Below, piece after piece: positions 18,768 to 28,811 of a DNA stretch of 64,000 bases. Made by a program: the position numbers and the translations under genes. The number at the start of each line of letters is the position of its first letter. The first letter of the stretch is position 1. Source of the DNA: JBEOJY01 sp040275305 (GTDB lineage: Bacteria > Pseudomonadota > Alphaproteobacteria > UBA9219); assembly GCA_040275305.1 (NCBI GenBank), contig JBEOJY010000007.1:1-64000 (forward strand). Reading direction: 5' to 3'. The notes under the pieces were generated by a model, which searched no databases, was not told the DNA's origin, and saw only the letters and a program-made list of their open reading frames with translations.

Positions 18768-19819
18768 GCGGATTTCTCCGCTTGTTTGCGCGGGTCGAAG
18801 GCATCGCGTACCGCCTCGCCGATGAAGATCAGGAGGGTTAGCATCACCGCCAGCGCAGTGAAGGATGTGATTCCCAGCCATGGGGCTTGCAGATTGTTTT
18901 TACCCTGATTGAGCAACTCGCCGAGGGAGGGGGATCCGGGGGGAAGGCCGAAGCCAAGAAAATCAAGCGCGGTCAGGGTTGTGATTGAGTGGTTCATTAC
19001 GAAGGGCAGATAGGTCAAGGTTGCGACCATGGCGTTGGGCAGCATATGGCGAACCATGATCGTCATGTCGTTCGCCCCCAAAGCTCGCGCGGCTCTCACA
19101 TAGTCGAAATTACGCGCGCGAAGAAATTCGGCGCGAACGACATGGACAAGCTGCATCCACGAAAAAAGCAGCATCAGCAGCAACAGCCACCAGAAATTTG
19201 GTTGAACAAGGCTTGCCATGATGATCAGCAGGTAGAGGACGGGCATGCCCCCCCAGATCTCGATGAAGCGTTGGGCCAAAAGGTCGGTCAGCCCGCCGAA
19301 ATAGCCTTGCGCGGCTCCGGCGGCGATGCCGATCAGCGAGGAAAAGAAAGTCAGCGTCAGACCGAATAGAACCGAGATGCGGAAGCCGTATATGACTCGC
19401 GCGAGCACATCGCGGCCTTGGTCGTCGGTGCCGAGCCAGTTGGTCGCGTCGGGCGGCGAGGGGGCGGGTTGAGGCAGGTTATAGTTAATCGTGTTGTAAG
19501 AAAAAGGTATGAGAGGCCAGACCATCCAGCCTTTGGCCTCGATCAGTTTTTTGACGTAGGGATCGCGGTATTTGGCTTCGGTCTGGAACTCGCCGCCAAA
19601 AGTCGTTTCCGGATAGCTTTTGAAGATAGGGGCGTAGTATTGGCCGTCAAACTTTAGCAATAGGGGCTTGTCGTTAGCTACAAATTCCGCGCACAGCGTT
19701 ACCGTGAATAGGATCACGAAGATCCATAGAGACCAGAAACCGCGTCGGTTGGCCCGGAAATTGGCCAAGCGGCGCTTATTAAGGGGGGACAGGGGGGGAG
19801 ACAGGGTCGGCAGCTTCAT
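18764..19819 (-). CDS. yejE: ABC transporter permease, YejE-type
   Basis: A 351-residue inner-membrane permease with an N-terminal membrane anchor (about 28-48), a large periplasmic loop typical of YejE (about 50-140, including [13 protein letters not shown]), and five further membrane segments. The permease loop that contacts the ATPase is visible around [19 protein letters not shown]. It should act with a YejB-type permease and a binding protein to import oligopeptides. Those genes are missing upstream, where an unrelated plus-strand gene lies. The operon is therefore either split or reduced. Confidence 0.92.
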   Translation of the reverse strand: MKLPTLSPPLSPLNKRRLANFRANRRGFWSLWIFVILFTVTLCAEFVANDKPLLLKFDGQYYAPIFKSYPETTFGGEFQTEAKYRDPYVKKLIEAKGWMVWPLIPFSYNTINYNLPQPAPSPPDATNWLGTDDQGRDVLARVIYGFRISVLFGLTLTFFSSLIGIAAGAAQGYFGGLTDLLAQRFIEIWGGMPVLYLLIIMASLVQPNFWWLLLLMLLFSWMQLVHVVRAEFLRARNFDYVRAARALGANDMTIMVRHMLPNAMVATLTYLPFVMNHSITTLTALDFLGFGLPPGSPSLGELLNQGKNNLQAPWLGITSFTALAVMLTLLIFIGEAVRDAFDPRKQAEKSA

Positions 19820-19967
19820 ATTTTCCTCTGTTCGGGAGGGCTGACACTAGACCATGTTCGGCGCAGGCGGGCAAGGGGGCTGGAGATCTTTATCGCGCTT
19901 GTCACATGGCGATATTGAGATTATTAAGAAGCCCGCTTATTGAGCTTGTGGAGTTATAGGTCAGATA

Positions 19968-20996
19968 ATGGAATATCAACAACTATTACAAGTTTCTAAG
20001 GAAATTATACTGGATCAGATGGTTCCAGTTCTATCACGGGGCTTTGGAAATCTTGTCACGAGGTTTCGTGAGGGTGCGGAGTTACGTGAGTATGTAGCAA
20101 CAAACGGCATTGAAGCGGCATTGGATCAAGATAGTAATATTTTTCTGAGTTTAAGGAAGTCAGGCAAAGAGTTTGCAACCAATCAGGAGAAGCTTGCCGA
20201 ACGAGCGTTTGGCCACCACTTTCAGAGTCAGTTTCCAGATGTTTGCGTGCTGGGCGAAGAACTTGGCCTTAAGGGTAAGCATTCCAAAATAGTTTGCCTG
20301 ATTGATCCAGTTGATGGCACGTCGGCGATGATATGGCAAGCAATTGCTACAGCTTTGGATGTTCAAGACAAGCCAAACTATCCGCCTGCATTTGGCGTAT
20401 CAGTCGGATTTACTGATGAGCGTCTTGCGGTTGCCGGGGTTATCGTTGAATTGGTACCCAATGGTGGGGAATTGAAAGTTGGTTCAATCTGGTTGGGGTG
20501 TTCGGGACAGCGCACGCAATGCGACGGGGTTATTGTCGGAGAATTAATTGTTCCCCAGAATCTTTCTGGGATGCAACTGATTTCTACTGTTCCTGAGGTT
20601 ATGTTTAACGCTTTTGAAACATGGGGTGGTTTTCAGGGATTACTGGAAGCAACGGAAAAACCGCCTATAACAGGACAGAACTGCATCGGGTTTATGAAAC
20701 TGTTAGATTCAGGCCTATTTATTGCGTATGAAGGGGACCTGACACCCATTGATGCTGCTGCCATTGTTCCAATTCTTGTAGGGGCAGGAATACGGGTTAC
20801 AGACAGAATTGGGCAGAGTATTGTTATATCCCCGCATGGTTGTGATCGTGAACATACGATTCTCGCGGGTCCTCCGGCACTACATCAAGAAGCCCTTCAT
20901 GCAATTCTGAGGGGTGTTCCCGCAGAGCGTAACACTTTTCAGAAACTCAGGAATCAAACTTGCGGCGGCTATGCGCAGAAGTTCCCTCAACCATAG
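19968..20996 (+). CDS. inositol-monophosphatase-like phosphatase
   Basis: A 342-residue protein of the IMPase fold, with the metal-binding motifs GEELG (about 90-94) and DPVDGT (about 108-113) and a C-terminal PIDAAAIVPILVGAG in place of the usual WDxAA helix. Members dephosphorylate small sugar or histidinol phosphates; the substrate here is not evident. It is longer than a standard IMPase (about 260). Its DNA is visibly lower in GC and richer in G and T than flanking housekeeping genes, so it may be acquired. It stands alone upstream of tRNA-Ser. Confidence 0.75.
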   Translation: MEYQQLLQVSKEIILDQMVPVLSRGFGNLVTRFREGAELREYVATNGIEAALDQDSNIFLSLRKSGKEFATNQEKLAERAFGHHFQSQFPDVCVLGEELGLKGKHSKIVCLIDPVDGTSAMIWQAIATALDVQDKPNYPPAFGVSVGFTDERLAVAGVIVELVPNGGELKVGSIWLGCSGQRTQCDGVIVGELIVPQNLSGMQLISTVPEVMFNAFETWGGFQGLLEATEKPPITGQNCIGFMKLLDSGLFIAYEGDLTPIDAAAIVPILVGAGIRVTDRIGQSIVISPHGCDREHTILAGPPALHQEALHAILRGVPAERNTFQKLRNQTCGGYAQKFPQP

Positions 20997-21081
20997 GGGC
21001 ATGCTTTCGCGCAGGTTTTGTTTGAAAGCTGCGCGTGGCTGCGCTATATGTGCCGCTCAACCTGATATTCCTATCCCTTGC

Positions 21082-21174
21082 GGAGGGGTGGCCGAGTGGT
21101 TGATGGCGCTCGCCTGGAAAGCGGGTGTACGGTGTTGAATCGTACCGTGAGTTCGAATCTCATCCCCTCCGCCA
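21082..21174 (+). tRNA. tRNA-Ser (anticodon GGA)
   Basis: The acceptor stem GGAGGGG pairs with CCCCTCC. The anticodon loop CTGGAAA holds GGA on a CTCGC/GCGGG stem. A long variable arm (TACGGT...ATCGTA), as expected for a class II tRNA, is followed by the T arm GAGTTCGAATCTC. The CCA end is encoded (21172-21174). It reads UCC and UCU serine codons. Confidence 0.96.
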
Positions 21175-21199
21175 TTCTCTTAAAAAAATCAACCCCATG

Positions 21200-21246
21200 C
21201 ATGCTACCCTACAGACAGTTATCTTGATATTGCAGGAAAAAAATGA
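21200..21246 (+). repeat. single terminal repeat of the CTACCCTACA element
   Basis: CATGCTACCCTACA followed by about 30 further bases ending in TTGATATTGCAGGAA. It matches the left end of 62025-62251 and the inverted right end of 3220-3485. It begins 26 bases after tRNA-Ser. No partner end or 9-bp duplication could be found downstream, so this is a truncated element. Confidence 0.65.
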
Positions 21247-21523
21247 GCCACATGCGTCATGCCCTTGATAAGTTGGCGGGTTCAAGGAACAAGTGCAACA
21301 CAGGGCACCTTGTTGATGCTGGAGTTGACCATGCGCCTCTTCGCAACCTTCCACATCAACGGCTCTGACGCGGGATTGCTCAATAGGATTCATCTATGAT
21401 TGGTTAGCGCTCTCGCCATGTTGTCAGCAACTAAAATGCGTGGCAGCATAAGATCGTAGACACCAAAACATATCAGGCGCAGGGTCAAAAAATGGTCTCA
21501 AACACTTGGAAGAGAAAGTTGAC

Positions 21524-22156
21524 GTGACTATAGCTCGTGACAGAATAAGCTCAAAGCATCAATTAGCCTTGCTGCTTTTAGCCGCGTTGTTAAGCTTGAT
21601 GGGCTTCGCTCATCCACAACTGGCAGAAGCAAGTAGCGTCTCGTCAACAAGGTCTAAACCGAACATGGCACATGATCAAAAAATGTTCCTGCACGTCCCC
21701 CTGAATACTCGGGAACAAAACCCATGTTCTCCGTTATCGCCTGGCCCGACTTGGCGAGGCGTTCTTATTCGCGCGCCCATTCATGCGAAGTTTAAATCTG
21801 GATTCACCGCAGGGGAGAGGCATTCTTTCGCCGCCATTCCACTCTGTGGATATTATCTCGTCGATTTGGAGCGATTACGCCCCGGCGTGCCGTTGCGCAT
21901 TGTGGCCGTCGACCAACTTACTCAAGAGCGCTTCGAAGGAGATGTTATCGACAAAGAAGAAAATCTGGAAGAGCCACCACCAGAAATCCCTGCCCACAGC
22001 GCCTCTAATCTCGAAGGCATCGCAGTCGGCAGTTGGTTCAACCCAAACCTACCGGATTATGTCTCGTTGCCAGCAGTTGCGGCCACCTATGCCGTCCATG
22101 TTGAATACGGAAGCTATCGCTCGAATATTGTCGAGATTCAAGTCTCTGCGGAATAA
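21524..22156 (+). CDS. unknown exported protein
   Basis: About 210 residues from the GTG start chosen; a TTG six codons earlier also keeps the frame. An N-terminal signal peptide is clear (LALLLLAALLSLMGFAHP, then AEA as a probable cleavage site). The mature part is beta-rich with two cysteines (PCSPLSPGP and IPLCGYYLVD) that could form a disulfide in the periplasm. The strand composition (C- and A-rich) differs from the genes on both sides. No family recognised. Confidence 0.6.
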   Translation: MTIARDRISSKHQLALLLLAALLSLMGFAHPQLAEASSVSSTRSKPNMAHDQKMFLHVPLNTREQNPCSPLSPGPTWRGVLIRAPIHAKFKSGFTAGERHSFAAIPLCGYYLVDLERLRPGVPLRIVAVDQLTQERFEGDVIDKEENLEEPPPEIPAHSASNLEGIAVGSWFNPNLPDYVSLPAVAATYAVHVEYGSYRSNIVEIQVSAE

Positions 22157-22222
22157 TAGAACGTCACATTACGACAGATAAATCAATGCTATGCTTCGTT
22201 TCCTTGAAATCACGAAAATGGG

Positions 22223-22390
22223 CCGTCATCGCGAGGAGCCGCAGGCAACGCGGCGATCCAGAGTCGGTGGGGGTGTCCTGTGGGATTCTGGATTGCTTCC
22301 GCCGTCGTTGCTACGCAACTATGGCGGATAGGTCGCCCCCAAGAGGGGGCTCGCAATGACGGTCCTTGGGGGGGGCTCCTCGCGATGACC
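22223..22390. repeat. palindromic repeat with inserted GC-rich hairpin module
   Basis: Begins CCGTCATCGCGAGGAGCC and ends CTCCTCGCGATGACC, the family seen at 8070 and 10164. Its right half contains a 70-base block (from CTTCCGCCGTCGTTGCTACG to TGACGGTCCTT) almost identical to 55125-55197. Outer flanks resemble the GATTGAAAACC module in inverse orientation. It is non-coding. Confidence 0.7.
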
Positions 22391-22457
22391 GCGCTTGTTG
22401 CTATTTCTGGTTTTCAATCGTACGGGGTCTACATCAAATTGGGGGAGAGGTTAGGCG

Positions 22458-22874
22458 ATGAAATTCCAAGCGCTTATTGTGATGGCGTGCTTTTTGTTGG
22501 CAACGCCTGTTAATGCTAATGTAGTTTCGAAGGAGCCTATGGAATCGGCAAGAGGAGAAGGCGCCATGGATTTATTTAGTTTTGGAGAGATGTTTGTATT
22601 AAGGCCAGATCAATCGGTCGAAGGTCCCGAAGGGCTTTTTGTCAAACACCTTGCGTATGGCCATAAAAGATTGAAGGAGGGGGGAGATAAGTCTTTTTTG
22701 GGATTGGAGGTCAGACAGGGCGATGCTTCAACCACACTGCGTGTCGACGTTCCCATTCAACGCCCTATAACCACAGAATGGCGTGATTTTACTTTTCATT
22801 TTGTCAAATGCGAAGAAAACGGCCCTCCACATTCTAAATCGAAGCCTGTCGAGCTGTTCGTTACACGCAGATAA
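22458..22874 (+). CDS. unknown small exported protein
   Basis: A 138-residue protein with a clear signal peptide (MKFQALIVMACFLLATPVNA, cleavage after ANA-type site), then an acidic soluble domain with a predicted beta-rich second half (SFLGLEVRQGDASTTLRVDV). GGGGGAGAGG lies upstream of the ATG. It ends with a short basic stretch. No family recognised; it is probably periplasmic. Confidence 0.65.
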   Translation: MKFQALIVMACFLLATPVNANVVSKEPMESARGEGAMDLFSFGEMFVLRPDQSVEGPEGLFVKHLAYGHKRLKEGGDKSFLGLEVRQGDASTTLRVDVPIQRPITTEWRDFTFHFVKCEENGPPHSKSKPVELFVTRR

Positions 22875-22966
22875 TTCGTTAGGGCTCTTCGACGGTTGGA
22901 TCGTTATGGCTTATCATTTGTCGCTACAACCATCTTCGTAACTTTCCGGTCATTCATGAGTGTTGC

Positions 22967-25072
22967 CTAGGCGCTAGCTTTCGTCGGAACTTTTCCCATG
23001 ATTTCCTTGACGCCTGCTTTGTCCGTTTTGAAGACGTGGTTGATGAGCCATTGACGCAAGAAACTCATGAGGTCGGTTGTTAGTGTCGCTTTACCTGCGA
23101 GGAAGTCTGCTTGGAAGTTCTTCACTGTTTCCACAAGTTCTTCGTGAGTTTTCTTGTGTTCGCTAAGGCTTGACAGGCGTCCCTGAACCCAGATCGTTTC
23201 CTCGCGTTTGAAGTGGTCGATTGTATATTGCACAAGCTTGCCGAGAATTTCTGAGGCGATGTCACGGCCTGCGCCATTCATCATCGCTTGGTTGAGCTCG
23301 TTGATATATTGCACGAGCATCTTGTGGTCGGAATCGATGACTTGGTGCCCAGATACCCAAGCGGGGCCCCACTCTAACGTTCCGCCGCCGCTCTGCAATT
23401 GGATCAGGAAGTCGTCGGCGACGGCGCGCATGGTTTCGGCCTGAATTCCTAACCCATCTGCCTCCTTCATCACGATACGGATGGATTTATTGCTTTCTTG
23501 CGTTCCGTCGCGCACTGCGGCTACGTTGCTTGCGACTTCTGTTGTGCTTGTATGCGCTTGCTGGATGTTGCGCGTAATTTCTTGCGTCGCCGCGCCTTGT
23601 TCTTCCACGGCGGAAGCGATGGCGCTGGAAATTCCGTCCATCTCCTGAATGGTTTTGGCGATACCTTCGATGGCTTGCACCGTGTTGTTCGTTTGTTGCT
23701 GGACCGAGGATATCTGTTGCGCAATTTCGTCGGTTGCTTTGCTGGTCTGGTTGGCGAGCGATTTGACTTCGTTGGCTACAACGGCGAATCCTTTGCCTGC
23801 TTCTCCGGCACGGGCGGCTTCGATGGTCGCGTTTAACGCCAACAGGTTGGTTTGCGCCGCGATTGCGTTAATTAAGTTGATGACGTCGCCAATTTTTGTC
23901 GCGGCGGTGGTTAGCTCCCTTACCATTGTGTCGGTACTTCTCGCTTTTTCGGCAGCGTTTTTGGCAATTTCGCTTGCGCGACTGACCTGTGCCGCAATTT
24001 CTCGGCTTGATGCCGATAGCTCTTCTGAGGCGGCTGCAACGGTCTGCACGTTGCTCGCTGCGGATTGGCTGGCCGATGCGACCACGTTGGCGCGTTGCTC
24101 CGTGTTGTCGCAGATGTGGCCCATCGATTCCGCGTATTTTTTGACATCGCCTGCTGCATTAATGACAAGTTTGATGATGTCAATTACCTTGCTGTTAAAT
24201 TGTTCAGCAAGCTGTGCCTGCATTTGCGCGGCCTTGTCTTTTTCCGCTTGATTTTGCTCTTGTTGGCGAGACATATCTTGTGATTTCTCCATGGCTCCGC
24301 GAAAAACGTTGAGCGCGCGAGACATTTCGCCGACTTCGTCTTTTTGATCCACGTAGACGATCGGAATATTTAGTTCGCCTCCCGACATTTTGGTCATATC
24401 GAGGGTAATGCGCCGCAGCGGCGTTACAACTGCTTTGGTTACGACTACCGACAGCGCGATAACGATGATGGCGCCGAAAAATGCAAACAATATGAATACT
24501 ATAGTTTTTTCGCGAAACGCTTTATCTACGTCATCCAGATAGACGCCGCTTCCTATTACCCAGCCCCAAGGGGCGAAGTTTTTAATGTAGGAAACTTTGC
24601 GCACGGGTTTATCAAATCCCGGTTTGGGCCAGAGGTAGCCGTAAAATCCTTGGCTTTCTTTTTGTACGATGCTTACCATGTCGTTGAAGAGAAACGCTCC
24701 ATCAGGGGTTTTGACTTTGTCCAGCGGTTTTCCATCTAATTCTGGCTTGATGGGGTGCATGATCATCGTGGGGGTAAGATCATTGATCCAGAAATAGTCA
24801 CCGTTGCCATAGCGCTGGGCTTTGATATTTGTCAGAGCCGCAGCTTTCGCGTCGGCTTCAGTCATGTGCCCTGCTTTGGCGTCTGCCTCATATTTTGCTA
24901 ATATCTGATATGAACTTTCCACAAGGTTTTTAACCATCACTTTACGCGAATCTAGCAATTCCTCGCGCATTTGATAGAGAGTCATTATGGTAATCGCTGC
25001 GATTCCTAGTACAGTCGCACCGATTAGAATCGACATTTTATGCGATAATTTAAGATTGGCGAACCATTGCAT
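22967..25072 (-). CDS. methyl-accepting chemotaxis protein with C-terminal hemerythrin domain
   Basis: A 701-residue chemoreceptor. Order: membrane segment (about 12-34), periplasmic sCache-type sensor (about 40-185, with [12 protein letters not shown] and [17 protein letters not shown]), second membrane segment (about 190-212), HAMP (with [12 protein letters not shown]), methyl-accepting signalling domain (hairpin tip [20 protein letters not shown]), and a C-terminal bacteriohemerythrin (about 575-690). Hemerythrin iron ligands are visible in [28 protein letters not shown] and WLINHVFK. Hemerythrin binds O2 reversibly, so the receptor may combine a periplasmic small-ligand signal with cytoplasmic oxygen sensing (inference). 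No che genes are nearby. Confidence 0.93.
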   Translation of the reverse strand: MQWFANLKLSHKMSILIGATVLGIAAITIMTLYQMREELLDSRKVMVKNLVESSYQILAKYEADAKAGHMTEADAKAAALTNIKAQRYGNGDYFWINDLTPTMIMHPIKPELDGKPLDKVKTPDGAFLFNDMVSIVQKESQGFYGYLWPKPGFDKPVRKVSYIKNFAPWGWVIGSGVYLDDVDKAFREKTIVFILFAFFGAIIVIALSVVVTKAVVTPLRRITLDMTKMSGGELNIPIVYVDQKDEVGEMSRALNVFRGAMEKSQDMSRQQEQNQAEKDKAAQMQAQLAEQFNSKVIDIIKLVINAAGDVKKYAESMGHICDNTEQRANVVASASQSAASNVQTVAAASEELSASSREIAAQVSRASEIAKNAAEKARSTDTMVRELTTAATKIGDVINLINAIAAQTNLLALNATIEAARAGEAGKGFAVVANEVKSLANQTSKATDEIAQQISSVQQQTNNTVQAIEGIAKTIQEMDGISSAIASAVEEQGAATQEITRNIQQAHTSTTEVASNVAAVRDGTQESNKSIRIVMKEADGLGIQAETMRAVADDFLIQLQSGGGTLEWGPAWVSGHQVIDSDHKMLVQYINELNQAMMNGAGRDIASEILGKLVQYTIDHFKREETIWVQGRLSSLSEHKKTHEELVETVKNFQADFLAGKATLTTDLMSFLRQWLINHVFKTDKAGVKEIMGKVPTKASA

Positions 25073-25236
25073 ACGATTCTCTCCTTGTTGTGTATGTCAG
25101 GCTACCTGTGCGTGGGCTAGGTTCAATAGAGCCCTTTGATTTTTCATTCCATGGTGTGCAGTTTTTTGCGTTTTTTCGCAGGGTGTTGTTTAGATGCAAT
25201 AGGTATGGCTGCTTTGTGAGTGAATAATTTTTTGTG

Positions 25237-25509
25237 TATACCTCTAATAGTTCGAGAGTTGGCAAATAGTCTCCGATAGCGCAGCGTCACACCCGCGTAG
25301 GCGGGTGTCCATTACCCGATGTTGAGAATGAGCGCCAATAGGCAAGTGAAGCGCCTGCGTCGAGATGAGGAGATGGACACCCGCCTGCGCGGGTGTGACA
25401 ACGGGTTCGTCCACTTTATCTGATTGGCGGCCGATGGACACCCGCCTGCGCGGGTGTGACGCTTGTTTTGCCGCAACATTTTCCCAATTCTTCACATGAA
25501 ATGAGTATA
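25237..25509. mobile_element. miniature inverted-repeat element, TATACC...GAGTTGG family
   Basis: Left end TATACCTCTAATAGTTCGAG then AGTTGG; right end is the inverse of TATACTCATTTCATGTGAAG then AATTGGG. The interior carries three copies of a GGGTG-type hairpin core (CACCCGCCTGCGCGGGTGTG and variants). Related ends occur at 46215-46345 and 52537-52674. Ends in TATA are consistent with a TA target duplication, as in IS630/mariner-like elements (inference). Confidence 0.65.
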
Positions 25510-25549
25510 GAAATATTTTGACGCGCAATTCTTGTCGTTTTTTTTGCGA

Positions 25550-26596
25550 TTAGCCGCTTATAGATATCGGATTGCCCCAAGCGCTTTTGTTGCGATTTTC
25601 GTGCGATGATTTCGCTCCCATTAGCGCGGAGGAGGTTGCGCTATCCATTCCCATTTGCGCCAAAACCATGGTTGTGAAAAGCGAAGAGGAACCGGATTTT
25701 AGGCCGCCCGTCACTGATGTGGGGAGCGATGAATTGTTGGTGAGCGCTGACGACAGGTGTGTGATGTCGCGCTCCATTTTGGGCGTGCCATAGTATGGCG
25801 TTGAAGTCCCGGCGTTTGCGAGCGTGGCGTTGACATTGTTGTGCGTGGGCAAGGATGTTTTTGAAGCCGATGTCCCGACCAATGACTCGGCGCTGGCAAG
25901 CAAGGCCGCCGTTTGCGGCGAGTCGAATTTTTTTTCAAAGGATTTGTATATTTGGGCAACTGTGCGCGGATTGCCGTTCGAGTCGTAGAATACTGAGGCG
26001 TTGGCGTTCGCGGCTTCCGGGAGCACCGTCGCGGCCGCAGTATCCGGGGCCGTTTTCATTTGGGTTAGAAACGCGCTGGCGCCGCTCGCGCCAAGGAAAT
26101 GCGCGAGATAGAGTTCGGTCGGGCCGATTTTGCCGCCGACATTGGATTGTAAAATTCCAATATTTTCCTTGTCGAGTTCCGCAGCCATTAGCGCGGAGAC
26201 TTGTGGGTCGTTGCGAAGATTGAGTATGGTTTGGCGCGCTTGTGGGTTATCGACTTTGGCCGAGCCGTCGGCGGCTTGCGTGATGTGGCTTGCGTAGTTG
26301 CCGAGGCCGTGTTTCGCGCCACAGGACTTGATCATCCGCAACCAGGTCTGGTTCGTGAACTGATAGAGACCAGTCGCGCTGCTGGTCGAAGCCTTGGCGT
26401 TGGCGTCGAAGCTGCTTTCTTGCGCGGCTTTGCCTAGCAGATAGGAGAAGTCTACGCCGGTCTTGGCGGCGGCAGATTTGATGGCGTCGGCGACCTTGTG
26501 CGTGAGCGCTGAGAATGTTTGCGCGGTCTGCTTTAGCGTCGCAGCGAGTTCTTGCTGATCGTTGGCGTTGGGGATGGCGGCAATTGCTGAAACCAA
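25550..26596 (-). CDS. lytic transglycosylase (SLT domain) protein
   Basis: A 348-residue protein whose first half has the SLT fold: the catalytic glutamate in GKAAQESSFD, then ATGLYQFTNQTW, and later YLAHFLGASGASAFL. It should cleave peptidoglycan between MurNAc and GlcNAc. There is no signal peptide, so it may be exported by a specialised route, as for some flagellar muramidases. The C-terminal 120 residues are low-complexity Ser/Thr/Asn-rich. The start is TTG with AGAGG five bases upstream. Confidence 0.8.
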   Translation of the reverse strand: MVSAIAAIPNANDQQELAATLKQTAQTFSALTHKVADAIKSAAAKTGVDFSYLLGKAAQESSFDANAKASTSSATGLYQFTNQTWLRMIKSCGAKHGLGNYASHITQAADGSAKVDNPQARQTILNLRNDPQVSALMAAELDKENIGILQSNVGGKIGPTELYLAHFLGASGASAFLTQMKTAPDTAAATVLPEAANANASVFYDSNGNPRTVAQIYKSFEKKFDSPQTAALLASAESLVGTSASKTSLPTHNNVNATLANAGTSTPYYGTPKMERDITHLSSALTNNSSLPTSVTGGLKSGSSSLFTTMVLAQMGMDSATSSALMGAKSSHENRNKSAWGNPISISG

Positions 26597-26782
26597 GGGA
26601 GCCTCTGGATATCTGGATTTTTTATTCGTGGCTTTATATGCATTTGGCGTGCCAAGTTGCCGCTCGAATTTGCTTGCGTTAAGGTTTTTGTCGTTTAGAT
26701 ATTTGTTTCTCTATCGTTCTGATATTGGGGGCGAGAGCTGCATATCCTGCTGATAGAGCGGAAATAAATTGGATTTAGGGCT

Positions 26783-27342
26783 GGTCTAGATTTGAAAAAC
26801 TGCACCTTGGGATCGACGAAGTCTCTCAAGACATTCTGGCCGTCGATTTGACGGAAAACAGCGTTGGCGATCAGGAACATTTGTCTGACCTGTTGGACGA
26901 TTTGCCGAAAGACGTGAAGCTCAAACAGGTCACGGGGGACGGCATATACAACAGCCACGCTTGTTACGAGGATGTCTGCGCGCGCGGGGCAAAGTTCGTC
27001 ACGCCGCCTCGAAGAAACTCTGTTCTGCCGCGAGGAAGGCCGCTGAAAAACGAGCCGCTCCGCACCCGCGCCGTGCGCGATTGTCGCCGCCGAGGGCCGG
27101 ACGGCATGGAAAAAACATCACCGTTATCACCGTAGATCGCTCTCAGAAACAGGCATGTACCGCTTCAAAACGTCCTTCGGCGGCTCGCTCTCGTCACGAA
27201 CCTTCTCCCGCCAGAAAGTCGAAGCGATCCTGAAAGTCAAAACCCTCAACGCCTTCCGAAAACTCGCCGCTCCGGAATACTGACCCTCGCAAAAGAAGGA
27301 GGGGCTGCGTCTGTCAGGCAAATTTATTCAACAAGGCCAGTC
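26783..27342 (+). pseudogene. IS5-type transposase, C-terminal fragment with frameshift
   Basis: The reading frame begins abruptly at RFEKLHLGIDE and continues as DILAVDLTENSVGD and VTGDGIYNS, which fit an IS5-family DDE transposase. A frameshift near 27100 moves the sense to another frame reading HHRYHRRSLSETGMYRFKTSFGG, ending at a TGA at 27281-27283. The element end TTTATTCAACAAGGCC follows at about 27326-27342. The N-terminal half and left end are missing here; a matching N-terminal piece lies inverted at 29091-29525. Confidence 0.8.
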
Positions 27343-27407
27343 AGGTATCTTGCTTTCTTTTATCGTATTCGCTTATTTATTTGCGACTTGTGTTTTGACG
27401 TTGAGTT

Positions 27408-28811
27408 TCACACATGTAATGCTCGCCCATCCATGGCGAGGGCGGCTTCCTTGACGGCTTCGTTGAGGGTTGGGTGCGCGTGGCAGGTGCGGGCGATGTC
27501 TTCGCTGGAGGCTCCGAATTCTAACGCCAGAGACAATTCCGCGATGAGCGTTCCAGCGTCGGGGCCGACGATGTGCGCGCCAAGCAAGCGGTCCGTTTCT
27601 CCGTGGGCTAGCAACTTGACAAATCCTTCCGCTTCGGCCATCGCGCGGGCGCGGCCGTTGGCAGAGAAGGGAAATTTGCCGACTTTGTAGGGAACTTTCT
27701 CGCTGCGGAGTTGTTCTTCTGTTTTGCCGACGCAGGCCGCTTCGGGGCTGGTGTAGACGATGGCGGGGATGGCGTCGTAGCTGATGTGGCCTGATTGCCC
27801 CGCGATGATTTCCGCGCAGACCACGCCTTCCTCTTCGGCTTTGTGCGCGAGCATAGGCCCAGCGATCACGTCGCCGATGGCGTAGATCCCCGCCACGTTG
27901 GTTTCAAAGCGATGGTTGGTGATGATGCGCTTGCGGTCGTCGCGCGCGACGCCAGCCTTGTCGAGGCCCAACCCATCGGTGAAGGGGCGGCGGCCTACGG
28001 CGACAAGCAGAGCGGAAGCTTGCAGCGTTTCGGCTTTGCCTCCGGCAGCGGGTTCAAGCGTTATGGTGACTTTTTCGCCTTCGGTTTTTGCCAATGTGAC
28101 TTTTGAAGAGAGGCGGAATTGAAGGCCTTGCTTGGCAAGGATTTTCTGCATGGTTGTGGAGATTTCGTTGTCCATGCCGGGGAGGATGCGATCCAAAAAT
28201 TCCACGACCGTGACGCGCGAGCCGAGGCGTTGCCAGACGGAGCCGATCTCAAGGCCGATGGCGCCGCCGCCGATGACGACGAGGCTTTCCGGGACTTGCG
28301 CGAATTCCAGCGCTCCTGTCGAAGTTACGATGCGTTTTTCGTCAATGGCGATGCCGGACAGGGGTACGCTTTCCGAACCTGTGGCGATGATGATGTTTTT
28401 GGCTTCGTATTCATTGCGGCCGTTTTTCCCGTCCACGATGATCTTGCCGTCTCCCAGTAAGCTTGCGCGTCCCTTGAGCCAGTCGATCTTATTCTTGCGA
28501 AACAGGAAGTTGAGGCCTTCTGTGTTGTCCTTCACGACCTTGTTCTTGCGCCCCATCATGGTCGCAAGGTCGAGGCTGACGAGGCAGATCTTGATGCCAT
28601 GCTGGGCCGCGTGAAGTTTAGCGTCCTGAAACTTTTCGGAGCTGACAAGCAGCGCTTTCGACGGAATGCAGCCGACGTTCAGGCAGGTTCCGCCTAGCGT
28701 TTCGCGCATTTCCACGCAAGCCGTCTTAAGACCAAGTTGCTCCGCGCGGATGGCCGCGACATAGCCGCCGGGGCCGCCGCCGATTACGATCACGTCATAG
28801 GGGGTGGGCAT
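27408..28811 (-). CDS. lpd: dihydrolipoyl dehydrogenase, second copy
   Basis: A 467-residue E3 flavoenzyme, clearly different from the PDH-cluster copy. It has GGGPGGYVAAIRAEQLG for FAD, CLNVGCIPSK as the redox disulfide, GGGAIGLEIGSVW for NAD, and the catalytic HAHPTLNEA near the C-terminus. Such a second copy usually serves 2-oxoglutarate dehydrogenase and follows sucAB, but no suc genes are here. It is bracketed by opposing IS5-type fragments, which suggests it was moved. Confidence 0.93.
   Translation of the reverse strand: MPTPYDVIVIGGGPGGYVAAIRAEQLGLKTACVEMRETLGGTCLNVGCIPSKALLVSSEKFQDAKLHAAQHGIKICLVSLDLATMMGRKNKVVKDNTEGLNFLFRKNKIDWLKGRASLLGDGKIIVDGKNGRNEYEAKNIIIATGSESVPLSGIAIDEKRIVTSTGALEFAQVPESLVVIGGGAIGLEIGSVWQRLGSRVTVVEFLDRILPGMDNEISTTMQKILAKQGLQFRLSSKVTLAKTEGEKVTITLEPAAGGKAETLQASALLVAVGRRPFTDGLGLDKAGVARDDRKRIITNHRFETNVAGIYAIGDVIAGPMLAHKAEEEGVVCAEIIAGQSGHISYDAIPAIVYTSPEAACVGKTEEQLRSEKVPYKVGKFPFSANGRARAMAEAEGFVKLLAHGETDRLLGAHIVGPDAGTLIAELSLALEFGASSEDIARTCHAHPTLNEAVKEAALAMDGRALHV

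Noticed and set aside
25270..25465. Regularly spaced hairpins at 25270-25465 as a CRISPR array
   Set aside because: The repeats are palindromic, unevenly spaced and occur in both orientations. No cas genes are present.
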